A stretch of 64,000 bases of DNA from Lysobacterales bacterium (GTDB taxonomy: Bacteria; Pseudomonadota; Gammaproteobacteria; Xanthomonadales; Rhodanobacteraceae), in assembly GCA_016707485.1 (NCBI GenBank), contig JADJHN010000001.1, positions 434,001 to 498,000 of the forward strand. Reading direction: 5' to 3'. This document shows positions 53,034-62,010 of this stretch, piece by piece. The number at the start of each line of letters is the position of its first letter. Within the stretch, counting starts at the first letter, position 1. The position numbers were made by a program, and so were the translations under genes. The notes beneath the pieces were generated by a model that worked only from the letters and a program-made list of their open reading frames with translations, was not told where the DNA came from and did no database searches.

Positions 53034-55466
53034 TTATTTTTCCAGTTCACGAACCAGGCGAAAGCCGAGACTGTTCAGGGCCACGTCTTCCGAGTAGCTG
53101 TCGCTCTCCAGCACGCTCTCCTTGTCGGCAAGCGAAAGCCAGCCGCGGCCACGCAGGCCGTGTTCGCGGCAGCCGTCGGACAAGGCTGCACTCTTCCCGC
53201 ATGAGGCAACCCATTCACGCACGTTGCCGTCGATATCGAATACCCCGGCCACCGCAGGGTAGCTGCCTACCTGTGCAGTCGCCGCGTTGTCATCATCGCA
53301 AGCGGCACCCGTGCGCGCATCGAACAACTTGCGGTAACTTGCGTCGGCGAGATTTGCGCTCGCACAGGTTCCCGCAGGCGCATTGCGCGCCACCTGCTCC
53401 CATTCGGCAGGTGTCGGCAGTCGATAGCGTTTGCCGGACTGCTTGGCGATCCAGTCGGCATATGCCCGGGCCTCGGCGAAACTCACGCAGACCACCGGAT
53501 GGCGGTCGGTCTGGTTGATGTCGGCGGATTTCCAGTCACGCTTGCGCGAGGATCGGAAAATCGATTCCCGATCACGGCAGGATGGCTCCTTTCCGGCAAA
53601 CTGGCGTTGTCCGGCCGCCCTCCACCACGCGGAAAATTCGCCACGCGTGGTTTCGTGCCGGGCAAATGCCAGGCTATTGCTGACGACGACCAATTCCGGA
53701 CCTTTGCGCCCGTCGACAAGGTCGCTGAAGCCATAGCCGGGTTTGCCGATGCGATCGGCCGCGCGCAAGCCATCGCGGGCGGCAGTGTTTTTCGCATCCA
53801 CAGCAAGGATCTTTTCATAGGCAGCCTTGGCACCCTGTGCGTCGAGGCCGTTGCTGGCGGCCAGGGCAGCCGCAAGCCACTGGTCGACTTCACGCTTGCG
53901 TCGTGATTTCGCGTCTGCGACGGTATCGGCGCCTTCGCTGATTGACCCGGCAACCTCTTCGACCTTGTCGAGATAGCTGGCGAACTCGGCCAGGTTGCCG
54001 ACTGCAATCGATTTTTCCGCCAGGTCCAGGTACGCCCGTGCCGTGTCCACGATGCCCTGCTTGGCCACCTTCGACGAAGGATCGATGCGCAAGGCCAGGC
54101 TGAATCGCTCGAACGCGTTCACACGCGGCGGGTTGGTCAATCGCTGTCCTGCCAGATCAGCGCGCGCCTGGCGCACGAGTTGCGCGACCGGGTCGACCAC
54201 GGTCGGCACGCTGGCCAGGTCAAAAGGCATGACCGGACCGAATTCATCAGCGCCAAATAATTCGCTGCTGCTTGCATCCCGTGCACGCGGCGTCTCGCTC
54301 GACGGCGGGTCCGGGGCCTGCCCAGTGGCGGCGACTGGTGATGCGATGGCTTGGCTGCCTGGCGCGGGCGCGGCTTCGCTGCTGTCCGCGACTTTTGTCG
54401 GTTCCTCATTTCCCCGGCCCGCAAGCAGGGCGTAGCCAACCGAGCCTATCAACAGGATGCCGAGTGCGGCGAATGCCAATGGCAGCCAGGATCGTGGTGA
54501 ATTGCCGACCGCCTTGCTGGCAGCCGTGGCTGCGGCCGAGGCCTCCATGCTCGGCAACACGCCGATGCGCGTCGGTGCCTCGCTGGCACGAATGGCCGAT
54601 GCCATCGTTTCGCGTTGCAGGACCCGGGTTGGCGCATCCTGTGCTGGCGCCGTGGCGGCAACCCCACGCGGTTCGATGCCGGCGAGTGCCGCGATGAACT
54701 CCTCCGCACTCTGGTAGCGCTCGGCGGGATCCTTGGCCAGGGCCTTGTCGATCAAGGGCTGCCAGTGCTCCTTGCCCGCCGGCAAGCGCGGAATGGGTTC
54801 GAATACATGGGCATAGGAAACCGCAAAACCATCGGCTCCTTCATACGGAGGTTTGCCCGTCAGGCCGAACCAGGTCAACACGCCGAGGCCATACAAGTCC
54901 GAGCGTGCGTCGACATCGCTGCCACGGGCCTGCTCGGGACTCATGTAATGGCTGGTTCCAACCGATATGCCGGCGCTGGTGATGCGTGCCGTCTGACTGA
55001 AGGCGCGGGCAATGCCGAAGTCGGTCAGCAGCGGGGTATCGCTGACATCGAACAGGATGTTTCCCGGGGCAACATCGCGATGGACATAGCCGCGATGATG
55101 CGCATAGCCGAGCGCATTGCCGATGCCTTCAAGGATGCGCAGCAGATCCTTCTCGCTCATGCCGAGGCGCACGCGTTGGGCGAAGTCTCCGCCCGACAGG
55201 TATTGCATCGAGAAGTAATTGAGCTGGGCCTGGGTGACCCCGACATCATAGACTTGGACGATATTCGGGTGCGCCAGCGAAGCGAGCATCCGCGCTTCCT
55301 GCAGGAAGCGTTTCGAGAACGTCGGATCCGCTGCCAGTGCGGGGGCCATGACCTTGAGCGCCACTTCACGATCAAGCGAGGTCTGCAGGGCCAGATAGAC
55401 GCTGGCCATGCCACCAACGCCCACTTCGCGTCGAATCACATACCCGGGGATGTCAATCGCAGTCAC
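53034..55466 (-). CDS. Ser/Thr protein kinase with a formylglycine-enzyme-like domain
   Basis: 810 residues. Kinase domain 8-265: glycine loop GVGGMASVY, ATP lysine Lys38, Glu57, catalytic loop His129-Arg-Asp131, Asn136, DFG 149-151 and the SPEQ segment. The loop reads HRDVAPGN: the Lys normally two after Asp is Ala133. One membrane helix follows (WLPLAFAALGILLIGSVGYA), then a linker, helical repeats and a C-terminal FGE-sulfatase/SUMF1-like domain (VVSNSLAFARHETTRGEFSA, YRLPTPAEWEQVARNA, DIDGNVREWVASCG). The C-terminal domain lies outside the cytoplasm and may sense or bind a ligand. It makes an operon with the FHA protein. Confidence 0.9.
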   Translation of the reverse strand: MTAIDIPGYVIRREVGVGGMASVYLALQTSLDREVALKVMAPALAADPTFSKRFLQEARMLASLAHPNIVQVYDVGVTQAQLNYFSMQYLSGGDFAQRVRLGMSEKDLLRILEGIGNALGYAHHRGYVHRDVAPGNILFDVSDTPLLTDFGIARAFSQTARITSAGISVGTSHYMSPEQARGSDVDARSDLYGLGVLTWFGLTGKPPYEGADGFAVSYAHVFEPIPRLPAGKEHWQPLIDKALAKDPAERYQSAEEFIAALAGIEPRGVAATAPAQDAPTRVLQRETMASAIRASEAPTRIGVLPSMEASAAATAASKAVGNSPRSWLPLAFAALGILLIGSVGYALLAGRGNEEPTKVADSSEAAPAPGSQAIASPVAATGQAPDPPSSETPRARDASSSELFGADEFGPVMPFDLASVPTVVDPVAQLVRQARADLAGQRLTNPPRVNAFERFSLALRIDPSSKVAKQGIVDTARAYLDLAEKSIAVGNLAEFASYLDKVEEVAGSISEGADTVADAKSRRKREVDQWLAAALAASNGLDAQGAKAAYEKILAVDAKNTAARDGLRAADRIGKPGYGFSDLVDGRKGPELVVVSNSLAFARHETTRGEFSAWWRAAGQRQFAGKEPSCRDRESIFRSSRKRDWKSADINQTDRHPVVCVSFAEARAYADWIAKQSGKRYRLPTPAEWEQVARNAPAGTCASANLADASYRKLFDARTGAACDDDNAATAQVGSYPAVAGVFDIDGNVREWVASCGKSAALSDGCREHGLRGRGWLSLADKESVLESDSYSEDVALNSLGFRLVRELEK

Positions 55467-55675
55467 GCTCGCTCCCTAACTTTGCGCCACGATTGTAACG
55501 AATCACGAACAGTTGTCTGCGAATTCCAGCCGGTTCAAGGAAACCGTGGAAGGCGGCAGCATTCAGCGGCCGCCAACCCTGCATCCGTGACTCGAATTGG
55601 TGCCCTTGCGCGGGCGTCGGCTCGGCCCGCAAAGCGTGCTTGCGGACCCGACCTGTCTGGCCCATGCAGCTGCGC

Positions 55676-56077
55676 CTATTTGACCACATGGAGCCTTGGT
55701 CGCTGCGGCGCCGGCTCAGGTTCAGGCGCCTCGGGTGGCGGCAGCGAGCCCGCCGGTTCGGCGGGAAACATCATGCCCTGGCCGTTTTCCTGCGCATAAA
55801 TGGCAAGGACGGCAGCCATCGGCACTTCGATCGGCTGGCTCACGCCGGAAAATCGAGCCATGAAGCGCACGCTGTCCGTGCCGATCTCGAAGCGGGCGAC
55901 CGCGCGCGGTGCGACGCTCAGGACCACGCGGCCATCCTTGATTGCACTGGACGGCACGCGCACACCGGCGACACTGGCGTCGACCAGCAGGTGGGGTGTG
56001 AGGCCATTGTCATTGATCCAATCGTGGATGGCGCGCAAGAGGTACGGCCGATTCGAGGTCATTGCTGGTTCCGACAC
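55676..56077 (-). CDS. sspB: ClpXP adaptor SspB
   Basis: 133 residues. SspB delivers ssrA-tagged proteins to ClpXP. The substrate-binding domain (SNRPYLLRAIHDWINDNGLT, VPSSAIKDGRVVLSVAPRAV) and the Pro/Glu linker ending in a short hydrophobic ClpX-binding tail (RPRLHVVK) are present. It follows sspA by nine bp. GTG 56077 has GAGG upstream; ATG 56062 is the alternative start. Confidence 0.93.
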   Translation of the reverse strand: MSEPAMTSNRPYLLRAIHDWINDNGLTPHLLVDASVAGVRVPSSAIKDGRVVLSVAPRAVARFEIGTDSVRFMARFSGVSQPIEVPMAAVLAIYAQENGQGMMFPAEPAGSLPPPEAPEPEPAPQRPRLHVVK

Positions 56078-56086
56078 CCTGTTTCC

Positions 56087-56710
56087 TCATGCATGCAAGA
56101 CGCGTTCTTCAGGGGTCATGCTGCGCGTGAACACCTGACTGTGAAAGATCCGCTCGCCGTAGTCGATGATCGACTGGGCTTCCTTTGGCAACTGGATACC
56201 CAATGACTGGAAACGCCAGACCAGTGGCGCAAACGCACAATCCGCGAGGCTGATTTCAGGGCTCAGGAAGAATTTCGACGCCTTGAACGCCGGTGCGTTG
56301 CTGATCAGCTCCGCCCGCAGTGCCTTGCGCGCCGGCTCGGCTCCCTTGCCGCCCTCTTCGATCTGGTCAACCAGGGTCAACCAGTCATTTTCCAGCCGCA
56401 CCATGGCCAGGCGCAGTCGTGCCCGGGAAAGCGGGTCGACCGGCATCAACGGCGGGTGCGGATAGCGTTCGTCCAGATATTCGGAAATGACGCTGGTGTC
56501 ATACAACACAAGGTCGCGATCGACCAGGGTCGGCACCGAGTTGTACGGATTCAGCTCGATCAGGTCCTCTGGGGGATCGTCGAGATCGACGATAACCTGG
56601 TCGTAACTGACGCCCTTGGCCGACAAAACGAGCCGGATCCGATGACAATGCACGCAATCGCGCGCCGTGAATAGAGTGAGTACTGCCCGCGAACGCTGAC
56701 TCAAGGCCAT
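56087..56710 (-). CDS. sspA: Stringent starvation protein A
   Basis: 207 residues with a glutathione-transferase fold lacking catalysis; it binds RNA polymerase and affects late and stress transcription. SRAVLTLFTARDCVHCHRIR, ELNPYNSVPTLVDRDLVLYD, TSVISEYLDERYPHPPLMPV are the typical N-domain. It is the first gene of sspAB and stands 194 bp after petC on the same strand, the common gammaproteobacterial order. ATG 56710 has GGGGAGG upstream. Confidence 0.95.
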   Translation of the reverse strand: MALSQRSRAVLTLFTARDCVHCHRIRLVLSAKGVSYDQVIVDLDDPPEDLIELNPYNSVPTLVDRDLVLYDTSVISEYLDERYPHPPLMPVDPLSRARLRLAMVRLENDWLTLVDQIEEGGKGAEPARKALRAELISNAPAFKASKFFLSPEISLADCAFAPLVWRFQSLGIQLPKEAQSIIDYGERIFHSQVFTRSMTPEERVLHA

Positions 56711-56881
56711 GTCGGCACACCTCCCCTGGCGGACTGGACGCCCGCAAGATCAAGCGACCGTGTCAATCCCGGCCGTCCCCGTTCGTCCGCACTCTACTAC
56801 GCGGGAACGAAACCGCATAGATCACCCGGAGTTGTGGCCGCAGCTCGGGGATGCGGCCGGGAGGACGGTTCGGGGAAGGGA

Positions 56882-56898
56882 CCGGGGCCAGGCCCCGG
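56882..56898 (-). terminator. Probable terminator of the petABC operon
   Basis: A near-palindromic GC hairpin, CCGGGGCC / GGCCCCGG, begins seven bases after the petC stop codon. The tail is T-poor, so termination may need Rho. Confidence 0.45.
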
Positions 56899-56904
56899 CC
56901 AGGC

Positions 56905-57666
56905 TCAATGGACGTCTTTCCAGTATTCCTGCTTGAGGAAATAAGCCACCAGGGTGAATACGGCAAGAAAGAGGATCACCCAGATGCCGATGGACTTGCG
57001 CTGCATGGCCGCCGGTTCGGCCGCGTACTGGAGGAAGTTGGCGACATCCCGGGCCACCTCATCGAATTCCTTCGGCTTCAGAGACCCTGCCTGATGCAGG
57101 TCAAACCCTTCGAATACCTCGGGATTTTCGCCCTGGGCCGGCGTGAACCTGGCGGTCTGCACCCCTTGCAGTTCCCACAATGCGTTCGGCATCGAGGCGT
57201 TGGGGAATACCGTGTTGTTCCAGCCGATTGGTCGACTTGAATCGAGATAGAACGACTTCAGGTAGTTGTAGACGTAATCGACGCCCTTGGCCCGCGCGAT
57301 CAGGGAGAGATCCGGCGGCGGCGCGCCAAACCAGGCTTTGCCGTCCACCGGGTTCATCGAGGCGGGAATGCGCTCGCCGAAATTTGCCCCGGTGAAGTTC
57401 AGGTTCTGCATCACCTGATCCTCGCTCAGTTGCAGATCCTCGGCGATGCGCGAATAGCGCATCAGGCCCAGGGAATGACAGCCGGAACAATAGTTGAAGA
57501 AGATTTTCGCGCCGTTCTGCAGCGAACCGGTGTCCGCAAGGTTCGCATTCGAGGCCGGCAATGCGCCCTCGGTGGCAGCCATCGCCGCCGGTGCGACGGC
57601 CAGTGCCAGACCGAGCAGGAAACCGCTGAACAATCTTTGCATCGTGTGCATGCCCGTATCAGTCAT
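56905..57666 (-). CDS. petC: Cytochrome c1 of the bc1 complex
   Basis: 253 residues. Signal peptide (MQRLFSGFLLGLALAVAPAA). The heme motif is CSGCHSLGLMRYSR. The axial Met lies in the PNALWELQG/KPKEFDE part of the conserved region, and a C-terminal membrane helix (IGIWVILFLAVFTLVAYFLK) anchors it. It overlaps the petB stop by eight bases. Start is ATG 57666, or ATG 57651 or 57642. It passes electrons from the Rieske protein to soluble cytochrome c. Confidence 0.95.
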   Translation of the reverse strand: MTDTGMHTMQRLFSGFLLGLALAVAPAAMAATEGALPASNANLADTGSLQNGAKIFFNYCSGCHSLGLMRYSRIAEDLQLSEDQVMQNLNFTGANFGERIPASMNPVDGKAWFGAPPPDLSLIARAKGVDYVYNYLKSFYLDSSRPIGWNNTVFPNASMPNALWELQGVQTARFTPAQGENPEVFEGFDLHQAGSLKPKEFDEVARDVANFLQYAAEPAAMQRKSIGIWVILFLAVFTLVAYFLKQEYWKDVH

Positions 57667-58924
57667 GGCCGGTCACCCGCTCCGGAACCGGCTTGGTCTT
57701 CTCGAAGCCGAATGCGGTGTAGACCCAGAGGTAGATGAAGAAACCGAAATAGGCGGCGGTCAGGAAGCGGCCGATGATCGTCTCGACCGGATCCGTTCCC
57801 GGGCCCGAACCGATCTTGCCGAGCCAGACGAAGCAGATGCCGAGCACGAACAGGCCAACCCGGAAACCGACTCCGCGATAACGCCATGACTTGACCTTGC
57901 CACGATCGAGCCAGGGCAGGAAAAACAGCACGAGGATCGCGCTGAACATGGTCAGCACACCGGCCAGCTTGTTCGGGATCACGCGCAACATGGCGTAAAA
58001 CGGGGTGTAGTACCAGGTCGGCTTGATATGTGCGGGCGTCACAAGGCGGTTGGCCTCGATGAAGTTGTCATGCTCCAGGAACAGACCGCCCACGGTCGGT
58101 TCAAAGAAGATGATGAACGCGCAGATCAGCAGGAAGCAGCCGGTGTAGAAAATGTCCTTGACCGTGAAATAGGGATGGAACGGGATGCCGTCAGCCGGTG
58201 CCTTGTCCGACCAGCGATTGCCCTTCGGTCCCTTCTTGATCTCGACACCATCCGGATTGTTCGAGCCGACTTCGTGCAATGCGAAGATGTGCAGCACGAC
58301 CAGCAGCAGCAGCACCAGTGGCAAGGCGATCACGTGCAAGGCGAAGAAGCGGTTCAGCGTGGCATCCGAGGGCAGGTAATCACCCATGATCCATTCGGTC
58401 AGGGCGCCGCCAATGTAGGGAACCGCGCCAAACAGCGAGATGATGACCTTGGCGCCCCAGAACGACATCTGGCCCCAGGGCAGCACATAGCCCATGAACG
58501 CCTCGGCCATCAATACCAGGTAGATGAGCATGCCGAGCAGCCAGACCAGCTCGCGCGGCTTCTTGTAGGAGCCGTACATCACGCCACGGAACATGTGGAT
58601 GTAGACGACCAGGAAAAACGCCGATGCGCCGGTCGAGTGCATGTAGCGGATCAGCCAGCCCCACTCGACGTCCCGCATGATGTATTCGACCGAAGCGAAG
58701 GCTTCCGCCGCGCTCGGCTTGAAGAACATCGTCAGGAAGATGCCGGTGACGATCTGGTTGACCAGCACCACCATCGACAGCACGCCGAAGATGTACCAGA
58801 TGTTGAAATTTTTCGGAGCGTAGTACTCCGTCATGTGCTTGCGGTAGACCGGCAGGAACGACGGCGCACGCTCGTTGAACCATTCCTGCATGCCGGTGAC
58901 GGCCTGGGTCAGTCGATTGGCCAT
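57659..58924 (-). CDS. petB: Cytochrome b of the bc1 complex
   Basis: 421 residues with eight membrane helices. The two heme b pairs of His lie in MRDVEWGWLIRYMHSTGASA and the ALHVIALPLVLLLLVVLHIF helix. The quinol-site motif PEWY of other species reads PTWYY here (KPTWYYTPFYAMLRVIPNK). It is the quinol-oxidising core of complex III. The start shares one base with the petA stop (TAATG). Confidence 0.96.
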   Translation of the reverse strand: MANRLTQAVTGMQEWFNERAPSFLPVYRKHMTEYYAPKNFNIWYIFGVLSMVVLVNQIVTGIFLTMFFKPSAAEAFASVEYIMRDVEWGWLIRYMHSTGASAFFLVVYIHMFRGVMYGSYKKPRELVWLLGMLIYLVLMAEAFMGYVLPWGQMSFWGAKVIISLFGAVPYIGGALTEWIMGDYLPSDATLNRFFALHVIALPLVLLLLVVLHIFALHEVGSNNPDGVEIKKGPKGNRWSDKAPADGIPFHPYFTVKDIFYTGCFLLICAFIIFFEPTVGGLFLEHDNFIEANRLVTPAHIKPTWYYTPFYAMLRVIPNKLAGVLTMFSAILVLFFLPWLDRGKVKSWRYRGVGFRVGLFVLGICFVWLGKIGSGPGTDPVETIIGRFLTAAYFGFFIYLWVYTAFGFEKTKPVPERVTGHD

Positions 58925-59520
58925 TACGCTGCCCCCTTCATCTCGCCGATCATGATGTGGTTGTCGTCAATGAAGTAGTACGGCGGCACCACCAGGTTGG
59001 TGGGCGCCGGCACACCGTCATAGACGCGACCCGCCATGTCGAAGCGCGACTTGTGGCATGGACAGAAGAAGCCGCCCTTCCATTCCGGATCGAACGGCTC
59101 GGGCTTGAGTTCGGCGTGCAATTTCGGCGCACAGCCAAGGTGCGTGCAGATGCCGACCACGACAAACAGCTCCGGCTTCTCCGAACGATATTCGTTCTTC
59201 GCGAACGCCGGCTGCTGCTCGGTGACCTCGGACTTCGGGTCCTTGAGTTGCGGATCCAGGCTCGACAGCACATCGAGTTGCGCCTGGGTGCGGCGGATGA
59301 TCCAGATCGGCTGGCCGCGCCACTCGAACATCACCATCTGCCCGAGTTCGAGCTTGCTGATGTCGGCTTCGACCGGAGCTCCGGCGGTCTTCGCCCGCGC
59401 ACTCGGTTGCCACGATTTGATGAAAGGTATGGCCGCCATTGCGATTCCTGCACCACCGACGACGGCTGTCGTTGCGGTGAGGAACCTGCGGCGGCCCATG
59501 TCGACGCCGTCATTTGCCAT
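58924..59520 (-). CDS. petA: Rieske iron-sulfur protein of the bc1 complex
   Basis: 198 residues. A twin-arginine signal (MGRRRFLTATTAVVGGAG) keeps it as a membrane anchor. The 2Fe-2S ligands are in CTHLGC and CPCHKS. First gene of petABC. ATG 59520 follows GGAG; the frame is open to 59592 without similarity. Confidence 0.96.
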   Translation of the reverse strand: MANDGVDMGRRRFLTATTAVVGGAGIAMAAIPFIKSWQPSARAKTAGAPVEADISKLELGQMVMFEWRGQPIWIIRRTQAQLDVLSSLDPQLKDPKSEVTEQQPAFAKNEYRSEKPELFVVVGICTHLGCAPKLHAELKPEPFDPEWKGGFFCPCHKSRFDMAGRVYDGVPAPTNLVVPPYYFIDDNHIMIGEMKGAA

Positions 59521-59595
59521 CCGGCACTCCACGAGAGCTTGCTGAAAAAGGAAAAGGAACTGGGATTGAACGCGGGGGCGCCGCAATATCATGCT

Positions 59596-59624
59596 AGTTT
59601 AACGAAGCTGTCTGCACCGCACAA
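59596..59624 (-). promoter_or_regulatory. Candidate petABC promoter
   Basis: On the minus strand TTGTGC (59624-59619), 17 bases, TAAACT (59601-59596). The minus-35 box is only three of six to consensus. Confidence 0.4.
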
Positions 59625-59643
59625 TCGAGAGCAGCGTGGCAGG

Positions 59644-60903
59644 ATGTCCACCATCACCCGCGCCAACCGTCAGTTTACCCTCATGCGCCGCCCAACCACC
59701 CGAATCCTTTCCTTCATACTGCGCTTCAGCGTCCTCGGCTTGGCGCTGGCGTTCGTGCTGAGCCTGCTTGCTCCCGGCATTGTCGACCGCTTGCGCGGAG
59801 AGAATGCGGTGGCCACGAGGAGCGAGCCGGCCAGGAATCTTCCGCGCGCAGGTTCCGCCCACTCCGAGGGACCGGTTTCCTATGCCGATGCGGTGAGTCG
59901 GGCGGCACCCGCCGTGGTCAGCATCTACGCCAACAAGATCACCACCGTTCGCCAGTTCCGCATTGTTCCCGATCCGGTGACGCGGCGCTTGTTTGGTGCG
60001 ATTGCCGCCGGCCCCGCTTACAAGAAACAGGAACACAGTCTGGGTTCGGGCGTGGTCTTCAGCGCCGACGGCTACGTGCTGACCAACAATCACGTGATCA
60101 GCGGCGCCGATGACATCCAGGTGCTGCTCTCGGACGGGCGCGTTGCCCAGGCGCGCGTGATCGGCGCCGATGCGGACACCGACCTGGCCGTGCTCAAGAT
60201 TGACGCCAGCGATCTGCCGACGATCGCAGTCGCCGATCGTGGCGACGTCAATGTCGGCGATGTCGTCCTCGCCATCGGCAATCCGTTCGGCGTCGGCAAG
60301 ACGGTGACCATGGGCATTGTCAGTGCAACCGGCCGGCAATTGCGCCTGTCCGCTTATGAGGACTTCATCCAGACCGATGCGGCGATCAATTTCGGAAATT
60401 CAGGCGGTGCCCTGGTCAATGCACTGGGTGAACTGGTGGGTATCAATACGGCGGTCTATCGCAATGCCGCCGGCGACGGACGGGGTGGTTCGCAGCAAAA
60501 CAACGCCGAGGGCATCGGCTTTGCCATTCCGGTCAGCACCGCGAAGGCGGTACTGGATCAGATCATCAGTCACGGCATGGTGATTCGTGGCTGGTTCGGT
60601 GTCGAGTACGCGGATGTTTCCGCGCTCAGTGCCGGCACGCCTGAAACTACACCACTGCAGCGCGGGGTCGTCGTCGTTGAAGTGTTGCCGGGTGGGCCGG
60701 CGGACAATGCCGGCCTGCGCCGTGGCGATCTCCTGCTCAAGCTCGATGCCGAGGAAATCATCGACCAGGCCGATCTGCGCAGCCACGAGGCCGCCCTCGC
60801 TCCGGGCACCACGGCGCACCTCTCCGGCTTGCGCGGCGGCACGCCGTTCTCGGTGGAAATCACCTTGATGCAGCGCCCGCAGATTACCGCCAGCGGAACC
60901 TGA
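59644..60903 (+). CDS. HtrA-family periplasmic serine protease, membrane-anchored
   Basis: 419 residues. One N-terminal membrane helix (ILSFILRFSVLGLALAFVLS) anchors a trypsin-like domain facing the periplasm, with triad His150 (NNHVI), Asp180 (DTDLAVL) and Ser253 (GNSGGA), and one PDZ domain (GVVVVEVLPGGPADNAGLRR). This is the layout of DegS/AlgW, which cleaves the anti-sigma factor RseA/MucA when outer-membrane proteins misfold; that role is inferred. ATG 59644 has no strong ribosome-binding site; ATG 59683 is possible. Confidence 0.9.
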   Translation: MSTITRANRQFTLMRRPTTRILSFILRFSVLGLALAFVLSLLAPGIVDRLRGENAVATRSEPARNLPRAGSAHSEGPVSYADAVSRAAPAVVSIYANKITTVRQFRIVPDPVTRRLFGAIAAGPAYKKQEHSLGSGVVFSADGYVLTNNHVISGADDIQVLLSDGRVAQARVIGADADTDLAVLKIDASDLPTIAVADRGDVNVGDVVLAIGNPFGVGKTVTMGIVSATGRQLRLSAYEDFIQTDAAINFGNSGGALVNALGELVGINTAVYRNAAGDGRGGSQQNNAEGIGFAIPVSTAKAVLDQIISHGMVIRGWFGVEYADVSALSAGTPETTPLQRGVVVVEVLPGGPADNAGLRRGDLLLKLDAEEIIDQADLRSHEAALAPGTTAHLSGLRGGTPFSVEITLMQRPQITASGT

Positions 60904-60935
60904 AACCGGCCAGTTCACGCCGGATCAGGCTTGCC

Positions 60936-61865
60936 CTAGAGTGCCTTGCGGTAGCGATCGCGCAGGGTTGCCACGCGCTCGACATAGACCTGGGTTTCCG
61001 CGTACGGCGGCACGTTTGCGTATTTGCGGACAGCGCCCGGGCCGGCGTTGTAGGCGGCGGCGGCGAGGCGCTCGTCGCCATCGAAATCCTTCAGCATGCG
61101 GGCGAGGTACTCGGCACCGCCACGGATGTTCTGCGCGGCATCGAATGCATCGGCCACGCCGAGATCGCTGGCTGTTCCCGGCATCAGTTGCATCAATCCC
61201 TGCGCACCCTTGGCTGAAATCGCCATGGGATTGAAGGCCGATTCGGCATGGATGATGGCGCGCAACAAGGCTGCATCGACGCCGAACTCGCTGGCGGCGA
61301 GATCCACCTCGGACTTGTAGGCATCGACATTGAGCGCGGTCCGGGCAAAGTTGATCGTCGAATGGAGATCGCAGGCAACGCAGGTCGAAATGTAGGTGAA
61401 CAGCAAGGCGAAGCGGCCGTCGCGGGGACGAACATTGGTGTATTCGGTGATACCGCTGCTGCGCTCGACCTTGTAGACGGCACCGCGCAGCACCTTGGGT
61501 GCGGGGGTCGATGTCGTTGCACTGGTCATCACCTTGGCAACGGCCTTGTCCGGCACCACGGCCTCGGCCCTTGCCGAGGGCAACATCGCCGCCGACGAGA
61601 CGACGCCGGTACTGGTGGCGCGAACGTCGGGCCGCTCCGAATAATCGACCTTGCGTTCGGCCTGCTGGCTGCGCGCCGCCGCCGGCTTCGGTGCATAGCT
61701 GCCAATTGCCTTGCAGGCGGTGAACGAGGACTGCTTGTTGGTGTAGGCGACACTGCCGCCCGGCCCCGCGCATTTGTACAAGGTATCCGCGAATGCACCG
61801 GTCGAGAACATCAACCCGATCGAGAAGAATCCGCCAAGTAGCTGATTTTTCGCAATTATATTCAT
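60936..61865 (-). CDS. Lytic transglycosylase (SLT type)
   Basis: 309 residues with a signal peptide (GGFFSIGLMFSTGAFA). Two DUF4124-like segments (LYKCAGPGGSVAYTNKQ near 29 and VYKVERSSGITEYTN near 130) precede the soluble-transglycosylase domain. The catalytic Glu208 sits in AIIHAESAFNPMAISAKGAQ, then GLMQLMPGTASDLGV and AAAAYNAGPGAVRKY. It should cleave peptidoglycan glycan strands in the periplasm. ATG 61865 follows GGTGG. The stop lies 32 bp from the convergent protease gene. Confidence 0.88.
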   Translation of the reverse strand: MNIIAKNQLLGGFFSIGLMFSTGAFADTLYKCAGPGGSVAYTNKQSSFTACKAIGSYAPKPAAARSQQAERKVDYSERPDVRATSTGVVSSAAMLPSARAEAVVPDKAVAKVMTSATTSTPAPKVLRGAVYKVERSSGITEYTNVRPRDGRFALLFTYISTCVACDLHSTINFARTALNVDAYKSEVDLAASEFGVDAALLRAIIHAESAFNPMAISAKGAQGLMQLMPGTASDLGVADAFDAAQNIRGGAEYLARMLKDFDGDERLAAAAYNAGPGAVRKYANVPPYAETQVYVERVATLRDRYRKAL

Positions 61866-62010
61866 CACCACCGCTGAATACCCTGGCCCGGAGGCGCTCC
61901 GGAAACCGCGCTGCGGCTCGGGGAAACGCCTTGAATTCGCCGGCGTGTTGCTGGCGAGCCTCAAGTCCAGTGCGTAAACTACTGGGTTTCCTGACAATTC
62001 TCCAGATCCC

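Noticed and set aside
52196..55466. Type VI secretion kinase module (PpkA/Fha)
   Set aside because: Kinase and FHA proteins occur in such clusters, but no tss or other secretion gene is in the window.
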